Both the position numbers and the translations under genes were made by a program. The notes under the pieces were generated by a model, which saw nothing but the letters and a program-made list of their open reading frames with translations, was not told the DNA's origin and did no database searches. DNA of 30,022 bases. Origin: E44-bin32 sp034430595 (GTDB lineage Bacteria; Chloroflexota; Anaerolineae; Anaerolineales; E44-bin32). The stretch covers positions 1-30,022 of the forward strand of contig DAOUEL010000091.1 in assembly GCA_034430595.1 (NCBI GenBank), read 5' to 3'. Below are positions 15,998 through 23,306 of the stretch, piece by piece (positions within the stretch are counted from its first letter, which is position 1; every line of letters starts with the position of its first letter).

Positions 15998-16174
15998 ATG
16001 ACGGATAACGATGATGTCTCGACCGAAACGCTCGCTGAAACGCCTCGTTTTCTTATCTGGAAAGCGGAAGAACCAGACGGGGAACACACTTTTCATATTG
16101 AACTAGGGACCGTTACGCTTCACTTCTTCAAAGAGGAATGGGACGAATTCCTCGAGCTAATGAAGGCGCTGTAA
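15998..16174 (+). CDS. Unknown 58-residue acidic protein
   Basis: Short frame read directly from the sequence: ATG at 15998 and TAA at 16172-16174. An AGGAG (15984-15988) sits 9 bases before the ATG, which is the main support. The product is strongly acidic (many Glu and Asp), begins MTDNDDVSTE, and has two predicted beta strands (FLIWKAEE, HTFHIELGTVTLHFF) then a helix (EEWDEFLELMKAL). The strand-strand-helix pattern looks like a small folded domain. It sits between another small gene and a terminator. No family recognised. Confidence 0.65.
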   Translation: MTDNDDVSTETLAETPRFLIWKAEEPDGEHTFHIELGTVTLHFFKEEWDEFLELMKAL

Positions 16175-16207
16175 GTTTAAGGGCTGACCGAAACACGCGG
16201 AACCCAG

Positions 16208-16258
16208 CGCCATCCACCATCCCCGACCAGGGGTGCACCGACCCGGGATGCGTTTTTT
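16208..16258 (+). terminator. Terminator after the small-gene cluster
   Basis: CGC-ATCC (16208-16215, one bulge) pairs with GGATGCG (16246-16252), with an inner CCCC/GGGG hairpin (16221-16233), and TTTTTT follows at 16253-16258. It ends the transcript of the two small genes before the phosphoribosyltransferase. Confidence 0.55.
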
Positions 16259-16327
16259 GATTGTCTGCCTGCGGTACTGGTGCTAGACTTAACTTTCAGC
16301 CATCGACGGTCAGGTTTTCGAGGGGTA

Positions 16328-16831
16328 ATGGCACAACGACAGGAACTGGTCACCTGGGATGAGGTGATGAGATTGATCGACCATCTTATCCCACAGTTCA
16401 CGATCGCTTTCGACGGGATGGTAATCGTCACCCGCGGCGGGATCATTCCCGGCGGTTTGCTTTGTGAGGCGTTGGAACTGGAAGATGTGCTTACCGCAGC
16501 GGTCGACTTTCCCTCCGAGATGGCGCGCCAGAGTGCCAAGCTGCTCGCATGGCCGAAATTTATTCAATTCCCGGATGATGAACAACTACGTGGTCGCCAG
16601 ATTCTGATCGTTGACGACGTCTGGGGTTCGGGTCGAACGATTACAGCTGTACGCGGGCGAGTTGCAGCAGCCGGGGGATATCCTCAGACCTGTGTCCTGC
16701 ACTATAACCCTTATCGAAATTTGTTCGGACAACTCCGTCCGGACTTTTACGCCGCGATCACCGATGCCTACATCATCTACCCGTGGGAGGGCAACCCGGG
16801 ACCGGATCGCGTCCTGCTGGATGAACCGTAA
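16328..16831 (+). CDS. Phosphoribosyltransferase-domain protein
   Basis: The 167-aa type I phosphoribosyltransferase has the PRPP-binding loop ILIVDDVWGSGRTI at about residues 92-105 (two acidic residues, then the S/T-G-x-T turn) and an N-terminal hood strand with VIVTRGGIIPGG (about 32-43) that forms the pyrophosphate loop. The general reaction moves a phosphoribosyl group between PRPP and a base; related proteins include xanthine/hypoxanthine enzymes and regulatory PRTases. The base is not determined. The 167 aa length and YIIYPWE at the end are similar to xanthine-guanine PRTases, but this is tentative. ATG 16328 is supported by GAGGGG about 4 bases upstream. It is monocistronic, ending before a strong promoter. 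Confidence 0.85.
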   Translation: MAQRQELVTWDEVMRLIDHLIPQFTIAFDGMVIVTRGGIIPGGLLCEALELEDVLTAAVDFPSEMARQSAKLLAWPKFIQFPDDEQLRGRQILIVDDVWGSGRTITAVRGRVAAAGGYPQTCVLHYNPYRNLFGQLRPDFYAAITDAYIIYPWEGNPGPDRVLLDEP

Positions 16832-16855
16832 TAATCCCCAGCCAGGTGACGGTGT

Positions 16856-16884
16856 TTGACAAGCAAATTTGGCCTGAGTATAAT
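16856..16884 (+). promoter_or_regulatory. Consensus sigma-A promoter of the S1/rpsU/infA operon
   Basis: TTGACA at 16856-16861, exactly 17 bases, and TATAAT at 16879-16884: a perfect consensus promoter and the strongest in the window. Transcription would begin near 16891. Confidence 0.93.
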
Positions 16885-16890
16885 GAGCTT

Positions 16891-17030
16891 GCGCTCGCAG
16901 GACAGTTGATTGCGTCGTTGCGAATGGACGAAGAGGAGTGAGCCGAAGCAGGTATCCGATCTAATTCGTAACCGTCGGATGAGCTAGATTGCCTGGCCGG
17001 CCTGAGAATGCGCTGGCCAGGGATTTTTTT
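16891..17030 (+). ncRNA. Structured leader RNA with terminator, before the S1 gene
   Basis: About 140 nt lie between the promoter start and the end of a terminator. ATCCGA (16954-16959) can pair with TCGGAT (16975-16980), while ATCTA just after it can instead pair with TAGAT (16985-16989), so two exclusive folds are possible. A five-codon frame (ATG 16924, Met-Asp-Glu-Glu-Glu, TGA) is embedded. I recognise no known riboswitch, T-box or small-RNA consensus. It could be an attenuated ribosomal-protein leader or a separate small RNA. Confidence 0.5.
16992..17030 (+). terminator. Terminator/attenuator upstream of the S1 gene
   Basis: CCTGGCC (16992-16998) pairs with GGCCAGG (17015-17021), followed by a run of seven T at 17024-17030. 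It lies 18 bases before the S1 start codon and after the operon's own promoter, so it must be read through for expression. Confidence 0.88.
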
Positions 17031-17047
17031 ATCGGGGGGTACCGGGG

Positions 17048-18118
17048 ATGGACAACGCAGGGGATGACCTTGCAGCATTGCTCGCTGGCGAAGAGCTTCT
17101 CGCTACCCCTGAACGGGGAGACCTGCTTGAAGGGGTGGTCATCGCCAGAGATTCCAACGGAATCATCATTGACCTGGGGCTCAAACGAGATGGGGTCGTA
17201 GCCCGTTCGGACCTAGAAAAATTAGCCCGGGAAGATACCTGGTTCGAGGTTGGTGACACGATCTCGGTCATGGTGATCGACCCCGTCGATTCGGACGGCA
17301 ATCTGCTTGTTTCAATTGCACAGGCCCGGGAAAGTGGTGATTGGATCGACGCCCGGCGCCTGGTTGAATCAGAGGAAATCATCGAAGCGGTTCCAAGCGG
17401 CTTTAATCAAGGCGGCTTGCTGGTTCCTTTCGGCCATTTGCTTGGATTTGTCCCGGCTTCGCACCTGAGCAGCCTGCCGCGCGGCCTGGATGAAGAAGCA
17501 CGTTTGAGTCATCTGAAGTCGCTGGTAGGAGAATGCCTGCCCTTTAAGATCATTGAGGTAGATCCCCAGCGCAGGCGGCTCGTCCTATCGGAACGAAAAG
17601 CCATCCGCCAGTGGCGCCAGACGCAAAAAGCTGAGGTCATCCAAACACTGCAGGAAGGCGAAATCCGGAAGGGTGTCGTCACAAGCTTGCGTGAGTTTGG
17701 AGCATTCGTTGACATCGGTGGGGCTGACGGACTGATTCACATCTCCGAGCTTTCGTGGATGCGAATCGAAGATCCAGCGAGCGTGTTGGAGATCGGGCAG
17801 GAAGTTGAAGCGTTGGTCGTTCGGCTCGATCAAAAGAATAACCGTATTGGTCTGAGCTTGAAACGCCTGCAGGAAAACCCCTGGCAGGCATTGGAAGAAC
17901 CATTCGTACCCGATCAGGAAATTGATGGCGTGGTCACGGTGATATCGTCCGTGGGAGCCTTCATCCAGGTTGCTGAAAACCTGGAAGGATTGTTAAAAAC
18001 ACCAGATACCCAGAGCGCGATTGGGCCCGGGCAGGAAGTAAGGGTCCGTGTTCTGGATTTTGATCCGGAAAAAGAACGCCTGGACCTGGAACTGGTACGC
18101 GCAGAAGTATCTGAATAA
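17048..18118 (+). CDS. rpsA: S1 RNA-binding domain protein, ribosomal protein S1-like
   Basis: The 356-aa protein is built from four S1 (OB-fold) repeats, at about residues 24-92, 108-182, 198-268 and 284-352. The third is the most typical (EGEIRKGVVTSLREFGAFVDIGGADGLIHISELS). Four-repeat forms are normal in Gram-positive and related phyla, in contrast with six repeats in E. coli S1. S1 binds mRNA and helps its entry to the 30S subunit. The link to rpsU and infA, both 30S-related, supports a translational role. GGGGGG and GGGG sit upstream of the ATG. The gene lies behind a perfect promoter and an attenuator. The symbol is by architecture and context. Confidence 0.85.
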   Translation: MDNAGDDLAALLAGEELLATPERGDLLEGVVIARDSNGIIIDLGLKRDGVVARSDLEKLAREDTWFEVGDTISVMVIDPVDSDGNLLVSIAQARESGDWIDARRLVESEEIIEAVPSGFNQGGLLVPFGHLLGFVPASHLSSLPRGLDEEARLSHLKSLVGECLPFKIIEVDPQRRRLVLSERKAIRQWRQTQKAEVIQTLQEGEIRKGVVTSLREFGAFVDIGGADGLIHISELSWMRIEDPASVLEIGQEVEALVVRLDQKNNRIGLSLKRLQENPWQALEEPFVPDQEIDGVVTVISSVGAFIQVAENLEGLLKTPDTQSAIGPGQEVRVRVLDFDPEKERLDLELVRAEVSE

Positions 18119-18130
18119 AGCTTGCGCACG

Positions 18131-18140
18131 GGAGGAGGTG
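18131..18140 (+). promoter_or_regulatory. Ribosome binding site for the TTG start of rpsU
   Basis: GGAGGAGGTG lies 7 bases before the TTG at 18148. This near-perfect Shine-Dalgarno decides the non-ATG start; no ATG is in frame nearby. Confidence 0.85.
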
Positions 18141-18147
18141 AGTTACA

Positions 18148-18354
18148 TTGCCAACGGTTGTACTTCGACCGAATGAATCTGAGGAGCAGCTCCTTAAACG
18201 CTTCCGTAAAAAGGTGGCAAAGAGCGGCATCCTGAGCACCGTTCGTCGCAAGCGCTGGTTCGTTTCGAAAAGTGAACTACGTAGGATTCAACGCAAGAAG
18301 GCGATCCGTCGCCTGAAGCGTCGACAGAGGAAGGTCGCTTCACGCGGTCGTTAG
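18148..18354 (+). CDS. rpsU: 30S ribosomal protein S21
   Basis: The 68-aa basic protein matches S21 well: PTVVLRPNESEEQLLKRFRKKVAKSGIL, then RRKRWFVSKSELRRIQRKKAIRRLKRR. S21 sits on the 30S platform next to the anti-Shine-Dalgarno end of 16S rRNA. The initiator is TTG, behind a very strong ribosome site, 29 bases after the S1-like stop. The rare start codon combined with a strong site may set the dose of S21. Part of the S1-rpsU-infA operon. Confidence 0.96.
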   Translation: MPTVVLRPNESEEQLLKRFRKKVAKSGILSTVRRKRWFVSKSELRRIQRKKAIRRLKRRQRKVASRGR

Positions 18355-18413
18355 CGGTTGCAGGCAGTGCTGGGGAGGAGTTCATTCCCGGCTACAAACC
18401 TGCGGAGGTGTAC

Positions 18414-18662
18414 ATGGGTAAGAAAGAAGAGAAAATCGTCATGGAGGGGACCATTATCGAGGCACTGCCGGGAACCCAGTTCCGGGTGGAGCTGGAAAAT
18501 GGGCACACGGTATTGGCATATCTCTCCGGTAAAATGCGGCGCTACTACATCCGCATCCTGCTGGGAGATCGGGTTCGAGTGGAACTATCCCCTTATGACC
18601 TTACCCGGGGCCGGATCACATACCGCTTCCGCAAACAAACCGCCTCACAGAGTGAAGAATGA
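18414..18662 (+). CDS. infA: Translation initiation factor IF-1
   Basis: IF-1 binds the ribosomal A site during initiation. The 82-aa protein aligns along its whole length with the family: MEGTIIEALPGTQFRVELENGHTVLAYLSGKMRRYYIRIL, then GDRVRVELSPYDLTRGRITYRFR. A ten-residue acidic/polar tail (KQTASQSEE) extends beyond the usual end. ATG 18414 follows GGAGG (18404-18408) at 5 bases; the GTG two codons earlier is less likely. It is unusual to find it after S1 and S21 rather than in the large ribosomal protein operon. Confidence 0.95.
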   Translation: MGKKEEKIVMEGTIIEALPGTQFRVELENGHTVLAYLSGKMRRYYIRILLGDRVRVELSPYDLTRGRITYRFRKQTASQSEE

Positions 18663-18686
18663 CGCAGCCTGTTCATTAGATCAGCA

Positions 18687-18718
18687 ACGAGCCCCCGGAC
18701 TATCCAGGGGCTCGTTTT
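18687..18718. terminator. Terminator between convergent infA and prmA
   Basis: ACGAGCCCC (18687-18695) pairs with GGGGCTCGT (18707-18715), 9 bp, followed by TTTT on the plus strand. On the minus strand the tract after it is less T-rich, so it mainly ends the infA transcript; the prmA stop codon lies in its T-tract. Confidence 0.85.
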
Positions 18719-19622
18719 ATTCACGGTTGTGCTCGAGAACGACCGCCCGCCAGTCCCCGTCCCCTCGAACCTGCCTCACAATCAGCCCGGCCTCCCGCGC
18801 CACTGCCAGGAAATCGGGCAGCTGCTCTTCGAGAATTCCGGAGAGGATCAGCACTCCATCCTGCTCCACGCATGCGGCCAGGCCATCTTTGATCATCCTG
18901 GTAAGTACCGTAGCCAGGATATTTGCGACGAGCAGGGAAGGCGGTTTGCCAGATTCCTGCGTAAATTGAGCAGCCTCTTTCAGGCTGCCCTGGCGCACGG
19001 AGAGCTTCTCTGCCACGTGGTTGCGTTCGGCATTCGCGCTCGTGATCTCAATTGCCTTTTGATCGATATCGAGCGCGATGATGTGTGAGGCGCCTAACAA
19101 GGCTGCAGCAATGCTTAAAATCCCGGACCCGCAACCCAGGTCGACGACCGTTGATCCCGGAATCAGATGGGTCTCTATTAAGCTGAGGCAGAGCTGCGTC
19201 GTTGGATGAGTGCCGGTTCCGAACGCCATGCCCGGTTCGATGACTAGCGGCTTACGATCGCCGGTTTCAACTTCGTACCATGGGGGAAGGATCAGCAGTG
19301 AGCTCCCAATAGGGATCGGATGATAGCGCTTGCGCCAGGCATTTTCCCAATCCGTCGCTTCCAGTTCCCGGTAGTGCGGTGCGGGGAGAGGTCTAATTTG
19401 ACCCAGGTGCCAGAGGCCACGTTCGATCGCCTCTTTCGCGTTTGCCAGGTTTTCGTCAGCCGGGAGGTAGCCCCGGACGGTTACCATTCCGGACGGCTCG
19501 GGTTGGTCCGGCTCGATCTCCGACTCAACGGCCACGCCCCCGGGAACGTAACGTGAGAGCAGTTCGGACACCGCTTCAGCCAGCTCTCCTGTAACGCTCA
19601 TTGAGAGCTCGATCCAGTTCAA
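18717..19622 (-). CDS. prmA: Ribosomal protein L11 methyltransferase
   Basis: PrmA uses SAM to methylate ribosomal protein L11. The 301-aa length is typical. The N-terminal substrate domain (about 1-90) is followed by the linker and catalytic Rossmann fold: PGMAFGTGTHPTT (about 130-142, family signature), VVDLGCGSGILSIAAALLGA (motif I at about 159-178, D161/G163/G165), then LLVANILATVL near 225-238 (motif IV NILA). Its ATG overlaps the dnaJ stop by 4 bases (ATGA), so it is the last gene of hrcA-grpE-dnaK-dnaJ-prmA, the same order as in Bacillus. Confidence 0.95.
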   Translation of the reverse strand: MNWIELSMSVTGELAEAVSELLSRYVPGGVAVESEIEPDQPEPSGMVTVRGYLPADENLANAKEAIERGLWHLGQIRPLPAPHYRELEATDWENAWRKRYHPIPIGSSLLILPPWYEVETGDRKPLVIEPGMAFGTGTHPTTQLCLSLIETHLIPGSTVVDLGCGSGILSIAAALLGASHIIALDIDQKAIEITSANAERNHVAEKLSVRQGSLKEAAQFTQESGKPPSLLVANILATVLTRMIKDGLAACVEQDGVLILSGILEEQLPDFLAVAREAGLIVRQVRGDGDWRAVVLEHNRE

Positions 19623-20734
19623 TCCGCCAGACCTCCCAGCAGTTCCTTCAAGCTGTCGAGAAAGCTGCGCTCCTGCGGCTTGACGTCTGTCCCCAGAGTA
19701 TCTGCCAGTTGTTCAAGCAGTTCACGCTGCTCGGCGCTTACCCGACGGGGAATCTCGACCGAAATTACCACCAACTGATCACCCCGGCCGTTTCGATTCA
19801 AGCGGTGGATGCCCTTGCCCCGCAGACGCAGGACCTTACCTGGTTGAGTTCCAGCAGGGATGCTCAAGGTTTCATCGCCATCTAGCGTTGGTACCTTCAC
19901 GTCCGCTCCAAGCGTCGCCTGGGCGATGTTTACGGCCAGATCAAGCAGTACGTCATCAGCTCGGCGCCGGAAGAAGCGGTGGGCTTTGACGTGAATCACC
20001 ACGTACATATTGCCCTGCGGTCCGCCGTTGATGCCCGGCTCACCCTCACCACCCAGCCTGATCTGGGTACCGTCATCAACACCGGCCGGGACCGGGATAA
20101 CCTTCGTTACCTGTTTTCGTTCCAAGCCGCGCCCGCTGCAGTTCTTGCAAGGCGTACCAATCGTCTCGCCTCGGCCACCGCAGGTAGGGCAGGGGCTTAC
20201 GTTCACCATCGAACCGAGAAATGTCTGGCGGACCTGGCGGACTTCACCACTACCATTACAGGTCTCACAGCGGATGGGGCTTGTTCCTGGCTCAGCTCCT
20301 GAACCCTGACAGCGGGAGCAGGTCTCATTCCGGCTGAATTCAATTTCGCGCTCGACGCCGAAGGCTGCCTCTTCGAATTCGAGAGTCAGGTCGTAGCGCA
20401 GGTCATTCCCCCGGCGAGGCGTGTTGCGGCTGCGCCGGCCACCCATGCCAAAGCCGAAGAACTCCTCGAAGATATCCGCGAAGCCGAAATCGAAATCGAT
20501 ATTCATGCCACGCAGCCCTTCGTGACCGAAGCGGTCATAGGCCGACCGGCGTTCGGCATCGCTCAGGACAGCGTAAGCCTCGTTGATCTCCTTGAAGCGT
20601 TCCTCGGCGCCACCGTCTTTATTAACATCCGGGTGGTACTGCTTCGCCAGGTTGCGGTACGCCCGGCGGACATCATCCGCCGACGCGTCTCGATTTACAC
20701 CGAGGGCTTCATAGTAGTCGCGTTTTTCTGCCAT
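19619..20734 (-). CDS. dnaJ: Chaperone protein DnaJ
   Basis: DnaJ delivers unfolded clients to DnaK and stimulates its ATPase. The 371-aa protein has a J-domain (1-70) with the HPD motif at H34-P35-D36, a short Gly/Phe region (about 80-100), four CxxCxGxG zinc repeats at C139, C156, C182 and C196, and the C-terminal peptide-binding domains (about 115-340). All the catalytic and zinc residues are present. ATG 20734 is preceded by CAGGGA; an upstream in-frame ATG at 20749 lies against a strong hairpin and is less likely. It overlaps prmA by 4 bases. Confidence 0.96.
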   Translation of the reverse strand: MAEKRDYYEALGVNRDASADDVRRAYRNLAKQYHPDVNKDGGAEERFKEINEAYAVLSDAERRSAYDRFGHEGLRGMNIDFDFGFADIFEEFFGFGMGGRRSRNTPRRGNDLRYDLTLEFEEAAFGVEREIEFSRNETCSRCQGSGAEPGTSPIRCETCNGSGEVRQVRQTFLGSMVNVSPCPTCGGRGETIGTPCKNCSGRGLERKQVTKVIPVPAGVDDGTQIRLGGEGEPGINGGPQGNMYVVIHVKAHRFFRRRADDVLLDLAVNIAQATLGADVKVPTLDGDETLSIPAGTQPGKVLRLRGKGIHRLNRNGRGDQLVVISVEIPRRVSAEQRELLEQLADTLGTDVKPQERSFLDSLKELLGGLAD

Positions 20735-20749
20735 ATTCCCTGCAATCAT

Positions 20750-20772
20750 AAAGGCGCCCTTGGGCGCCCTTA
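20750..20772 (-). terminator. Hairpin between dnaK and dnaJ
   Basis: On the minus strand AAGGGCGCC pairs with GGCGCCTTT around a CAAG tetraloop, nine pairs with one G-T. Only a short T-run follows. It sits in the 67-base gap before dnaJ and ends just before ATG 20749. It could lower dnaJ transcription relative to dnaK, stabilise the upstream mRNA end, or influence the dnaJ start. Confidence 0.5.
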
Positions 20773-20801
20773 TGCTTTGCCCAACGGCTTATCTATGGTC
20801 T

Positions 20802-22679
20802 TTAGAGTTCTTTAAATTCGCCATCCACCACGCCATCGCCGGTTGCTTGTTGCTCACCGGGCGTGGGACCATCACCCTTATGGATCGTGGCCCCAGCCTG
20901 CTGTACCGCGGCCAGTAGTGTGTCGGTCAGCGCTGACAGGTTGGCAGGTGGCTCCTCATTTTCCAGCGCGGACTGTAACGCCGACGATTTCGCCTTCAGG
21001 TCGGCTGCTGTTGCCTCGGGCAGTTTCGTGCCGTAATCCCGCAGGAACTTCTCGGATGTGTAGACAGCCTGGTCTGCGCGATTCTTGGTCTCAGCGACCT
21101 CGCGTCGTTTTCGATCCAATTCGGCGTGGGTCTCCGCTTCTCCCCGCATGCGCTCGACTTCATCATCGGACAAGCCAGAGGAGGCATGGATGGTAATTTG
21201 CTGACTCTTCCCAGTCGCCTTGTCCGTGGCGCTCACCTTCAGGATGCCGTCGGCATCGATATCAAAGGTCACTTCGATCTGGGGGACGCCGCGTGGTGCA
21301 GGGGGAACGCCTTCCAACGTGAACCTGCCGAGCGATTTGTTATCGGCTGCCATCGGGCGCTCGCCTTGGACCACATGGATCTCGACTTCGGATTGATTAT
21401 CCGAGGCGGTCGAAAATACCTGACTCTTGCGGGTTGGGATCGTGGTATTTCGTTCGATTAAAGCTGTTGCCACACCACCCAGGGTCTCGATGGACAGGCT
21501 GAGCGGGGTGACGTCGAGCAGCAGTACGTCCTTCACCTCACCACCCAGGACGCCGGCTTGAATTGCAGCACCGACGGCGACAACTTCGTCGGGATTTACA
21601 CCCTTATGTGGCTCGCGGCCGAAGATCTTCCGGACAGCTTCCTGCACGGCGGGCATGCGGGTCATGCCGCCGACCAGGATCACCTCGTCGATATCCGACG
21701 GTGAGAGCCCGGCGTCCTTCAGGGCTCGCTTGCAGGGTTCAACCGAACGCTCGATCAGATCCTCGGTCAGCTGCTCGAGCTTGGCGCGAGTGAGCGTGAC
21801 GTTGAGGTGTTTTGGTCCAGTGGCATCGGCCGTAACGAAGGGCAGGTTGATCTCGGATTGGGCGACGGTCGAGAGCTCAATCTTCGCCTTCTCGGCCGCT
21901 TCCTTCAAACGCTGGAGCGCCTGGCGGTCGTTACGTATATCGATGCCCTGGTCGCGAGCAAATTCGTCGGCCACGAAGTCGATAATGCGTTGGTCAAAAT
22001 CATCCCCACCGAGGTAAGTATCTCCGTTGGTGGATTTGACCTCGAATACACCTTCGCCTACATCGAGGATTGAAATATCGAATGTGCCTCCACCCAGATC
22101 GTAGACAGCGATCGTCTGCTCGGTTTTCTTGTCCAGCCCATAGGCCAGCGAGGAGGCTGTCGGTTCGTTGATAATTCGCAAAACTTCAAGTCCGGCAATT
22201 TTACCGGCATCCTTGGTGGCGTTGCGCTGGGCATCGTTGAAATACGCCGGGACCGTGATCACAGCCTGCGTGATGCCCTCCCCGGTGAAAGCCTCGGCGT
22301 CGGCCTTGATTTTGGCCAGGATCATGGCCGAGATTTCGGGCGGAGAGTAATCCCGATCCCCGATCGTCACCCGGACATCACCGTTAGGCGCCTCGGAGAC
22401 CTTGTAAGGGACGAACTCGAGCGCGTGCTGCACTTCCGGATCGGAATACTTGCGTCCCATGAAGCGCTTGATCGAGAAGACGGTGTTCTCGGGGTTGACG
22501 ATCGCCTGCCGTCGAGCAACCTGGCCCACCATGCGTTCGCCCGTCTTCGGGTTCTGACCTACAACCGAGGGGATCAGGCGCCCACCTTCTGAGGAGGGGA
22601 TGACTGTTGGCTCGCCGCCTTCCATGATTGCAACGACGGAGTTGGTTGTACCCAGGTCGATCCCGATGATTCTACCCAT
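20802..22679 (-). CDS. dnaK: Chaperone protein DnaK (Hsp70)
   Basis: DnaK is the central ATP-dependent Hsp70. The 625-aa protein has a nucleotide-binding domain (1-380) with IGIDLGTTNSVVA (4-16), phosphate 2 motif AVYDLGGGTFDISIL and adenosine motif VILVGGMTRMP, the linker DVLLLDVTPLSL (about 382-394), the beta-sandwich peptide-binding domain (to about 500) and the helical lid ending in a Pro/Gly-rich tail (GDGPTPGEQ). AGGAGG lies 9 bases before the ATG and overlaps the grpE stop codon. Belongs to the CIRCE-controlled operon. Confidence 0.98.
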   Translation of the reverse strand: MGRIIGIDLGTTNSVVAIMEGGEPTVIPSSEGGRLIPSVVGQNPKTGERMVGQVARRQAIVNPENTVFSIKRFMGRKYSDPEVQHALEFVPYKVSEAPNGDVRVTIGDRDYSPPEISAMILAKIKADAEAFTGEGITQAVITVPAYFNDAQRNATKDAGKIAGLEVLRIINEPTASSLAYGLDKKTEQTIAVYDLGGGTFDISILDVGEGVFEVKSTNGDTYLGGDDFDQRIIDFVADEFARDQGIDIRNDRQALQRLKEAAEKAKIELSTVAQSEINLPFVTADATGPKHLNVTLTRAKLEQLTEDLIERSVEPCKRALKDAGLSPSDIDEVILVGGMTRMPAVQEAVRKIFGREPHKGVNPDEVVAVGAAIQAGVLGGEVKDVLLLDVTPLSLSIETLGGVATALIERNTTIPTRKSQVFSTASDNQSEVEIHVVQGERPMAADNKSLGRFTLEGVPPAPRGVPQIEVTFDIDADGILKVSATDKATGKSQQITIHASSGLSDDEVERMRGEAETHAELDRKRREVAETKNRADQAVYTSEKFLRDYGTKLPEATAADLKAKSSALQSALENEEPPANLSALTDTLLAAVQQAGATIHKGDGPTPGEQQATGDGVVDGEFKEL

Positions 22680-22691
22680 GATGAATGCCTC

Positions 22692-23264
22692 CTAGCGGGC
22701 TACTCGGACCATCGCCGGGCGCAGGATCCGTTCGCCGAGCCGGTAGCCACGTTGGGTTACTTCGATGACGGTGCCTTCTTCATGCTCTTCGCTCTCTTCG
22801 TACGAGATAGCCTCATGAAGATTGGGGTCGAATCGCTCGCCTTCGGCCTCGATCGACTCGACGCCTTCGGCTTCCAGGATTGCCCATAGTTTTTGATAAA
22901 TCAGTTCGATCCCCGTGATCCACTCCTGGCAGACCTGGTCTTCTGGTGCCCGCGACAGGGCGCGTTCGAAATCATCAACGACGCCCAGGTAGCGGGTTAT
23001 GATTTCGCCCGTGATCCGTTCCCGGGCTTCTTCGTTTTCCCGGTCGGTGCGCTTCTTGTAATTCGCAAATTCAGCCCGGGCTCGCTGCCAGCCATCGAGG
23101 TATTCGGCTGCTTCCGCTTTTACCTTTTCAAATTCGTCCTGCTCCGACGATTCCTCTACTTCCTGTTCGACGTCAGCTTGATCGGCAGCTTCCGCACCCT
23201 GGTCTTCTGCGGGAAGCAGTTCTTCCTCTTCTGGCTCTTGGTTTTTATGATCTTCTTTTGCCAC
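22692..23264 (-). CDS. grpE: Nucleotide exchange factor GrpE
   Basis: GrpE releases ADP from DnaK. The 190-aa protein has a very acidic, low-complexity N-terminus (about 1-48), a long coiled-coil helix (about 50-110, ending RAEFANYKKRTDREN, the family signature) and the C-terminal beta domain (GVESIEAEGERFDPNLHEAISYEE and GYRLGERILRPAMVRVA). The start is GTG, with AAGGAGC nearby upstream. It lies between hrcA (42-base gap) and dnaK (12-base gap). Confidence 0.96.
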   Translation of the reverse strand: MAKEDHKNQEPEEEELLPAEDQGAEAADQADVEQEVEESSEQDEFEKVKAEAAEYLDGWQRARAEFANYKKRTDRENEEARERITGEIITRYLGVVDDFERALSRAPEDQVCQEWITGIELIYQKLWAILEAEGVESIEAEGERFDPNLHEAISYEESEEHEEGTVIEVTQRGYRLGERILRPAMVRVAR

Positions 23265-23306
23265 GTTTGCTCCTTCACCCGAGATGCATGCTCCCGGTCT
23301 GTGATT

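Noticed and set aside
18358..18969. Plus-strand open frame of 203 codons across infA, the terminator and the 3' end of prmA
   Set aside because: It runs through a strong terminator and out of frame through infA; the composition (Ser/Arg/Thr-rich) is non-coding.
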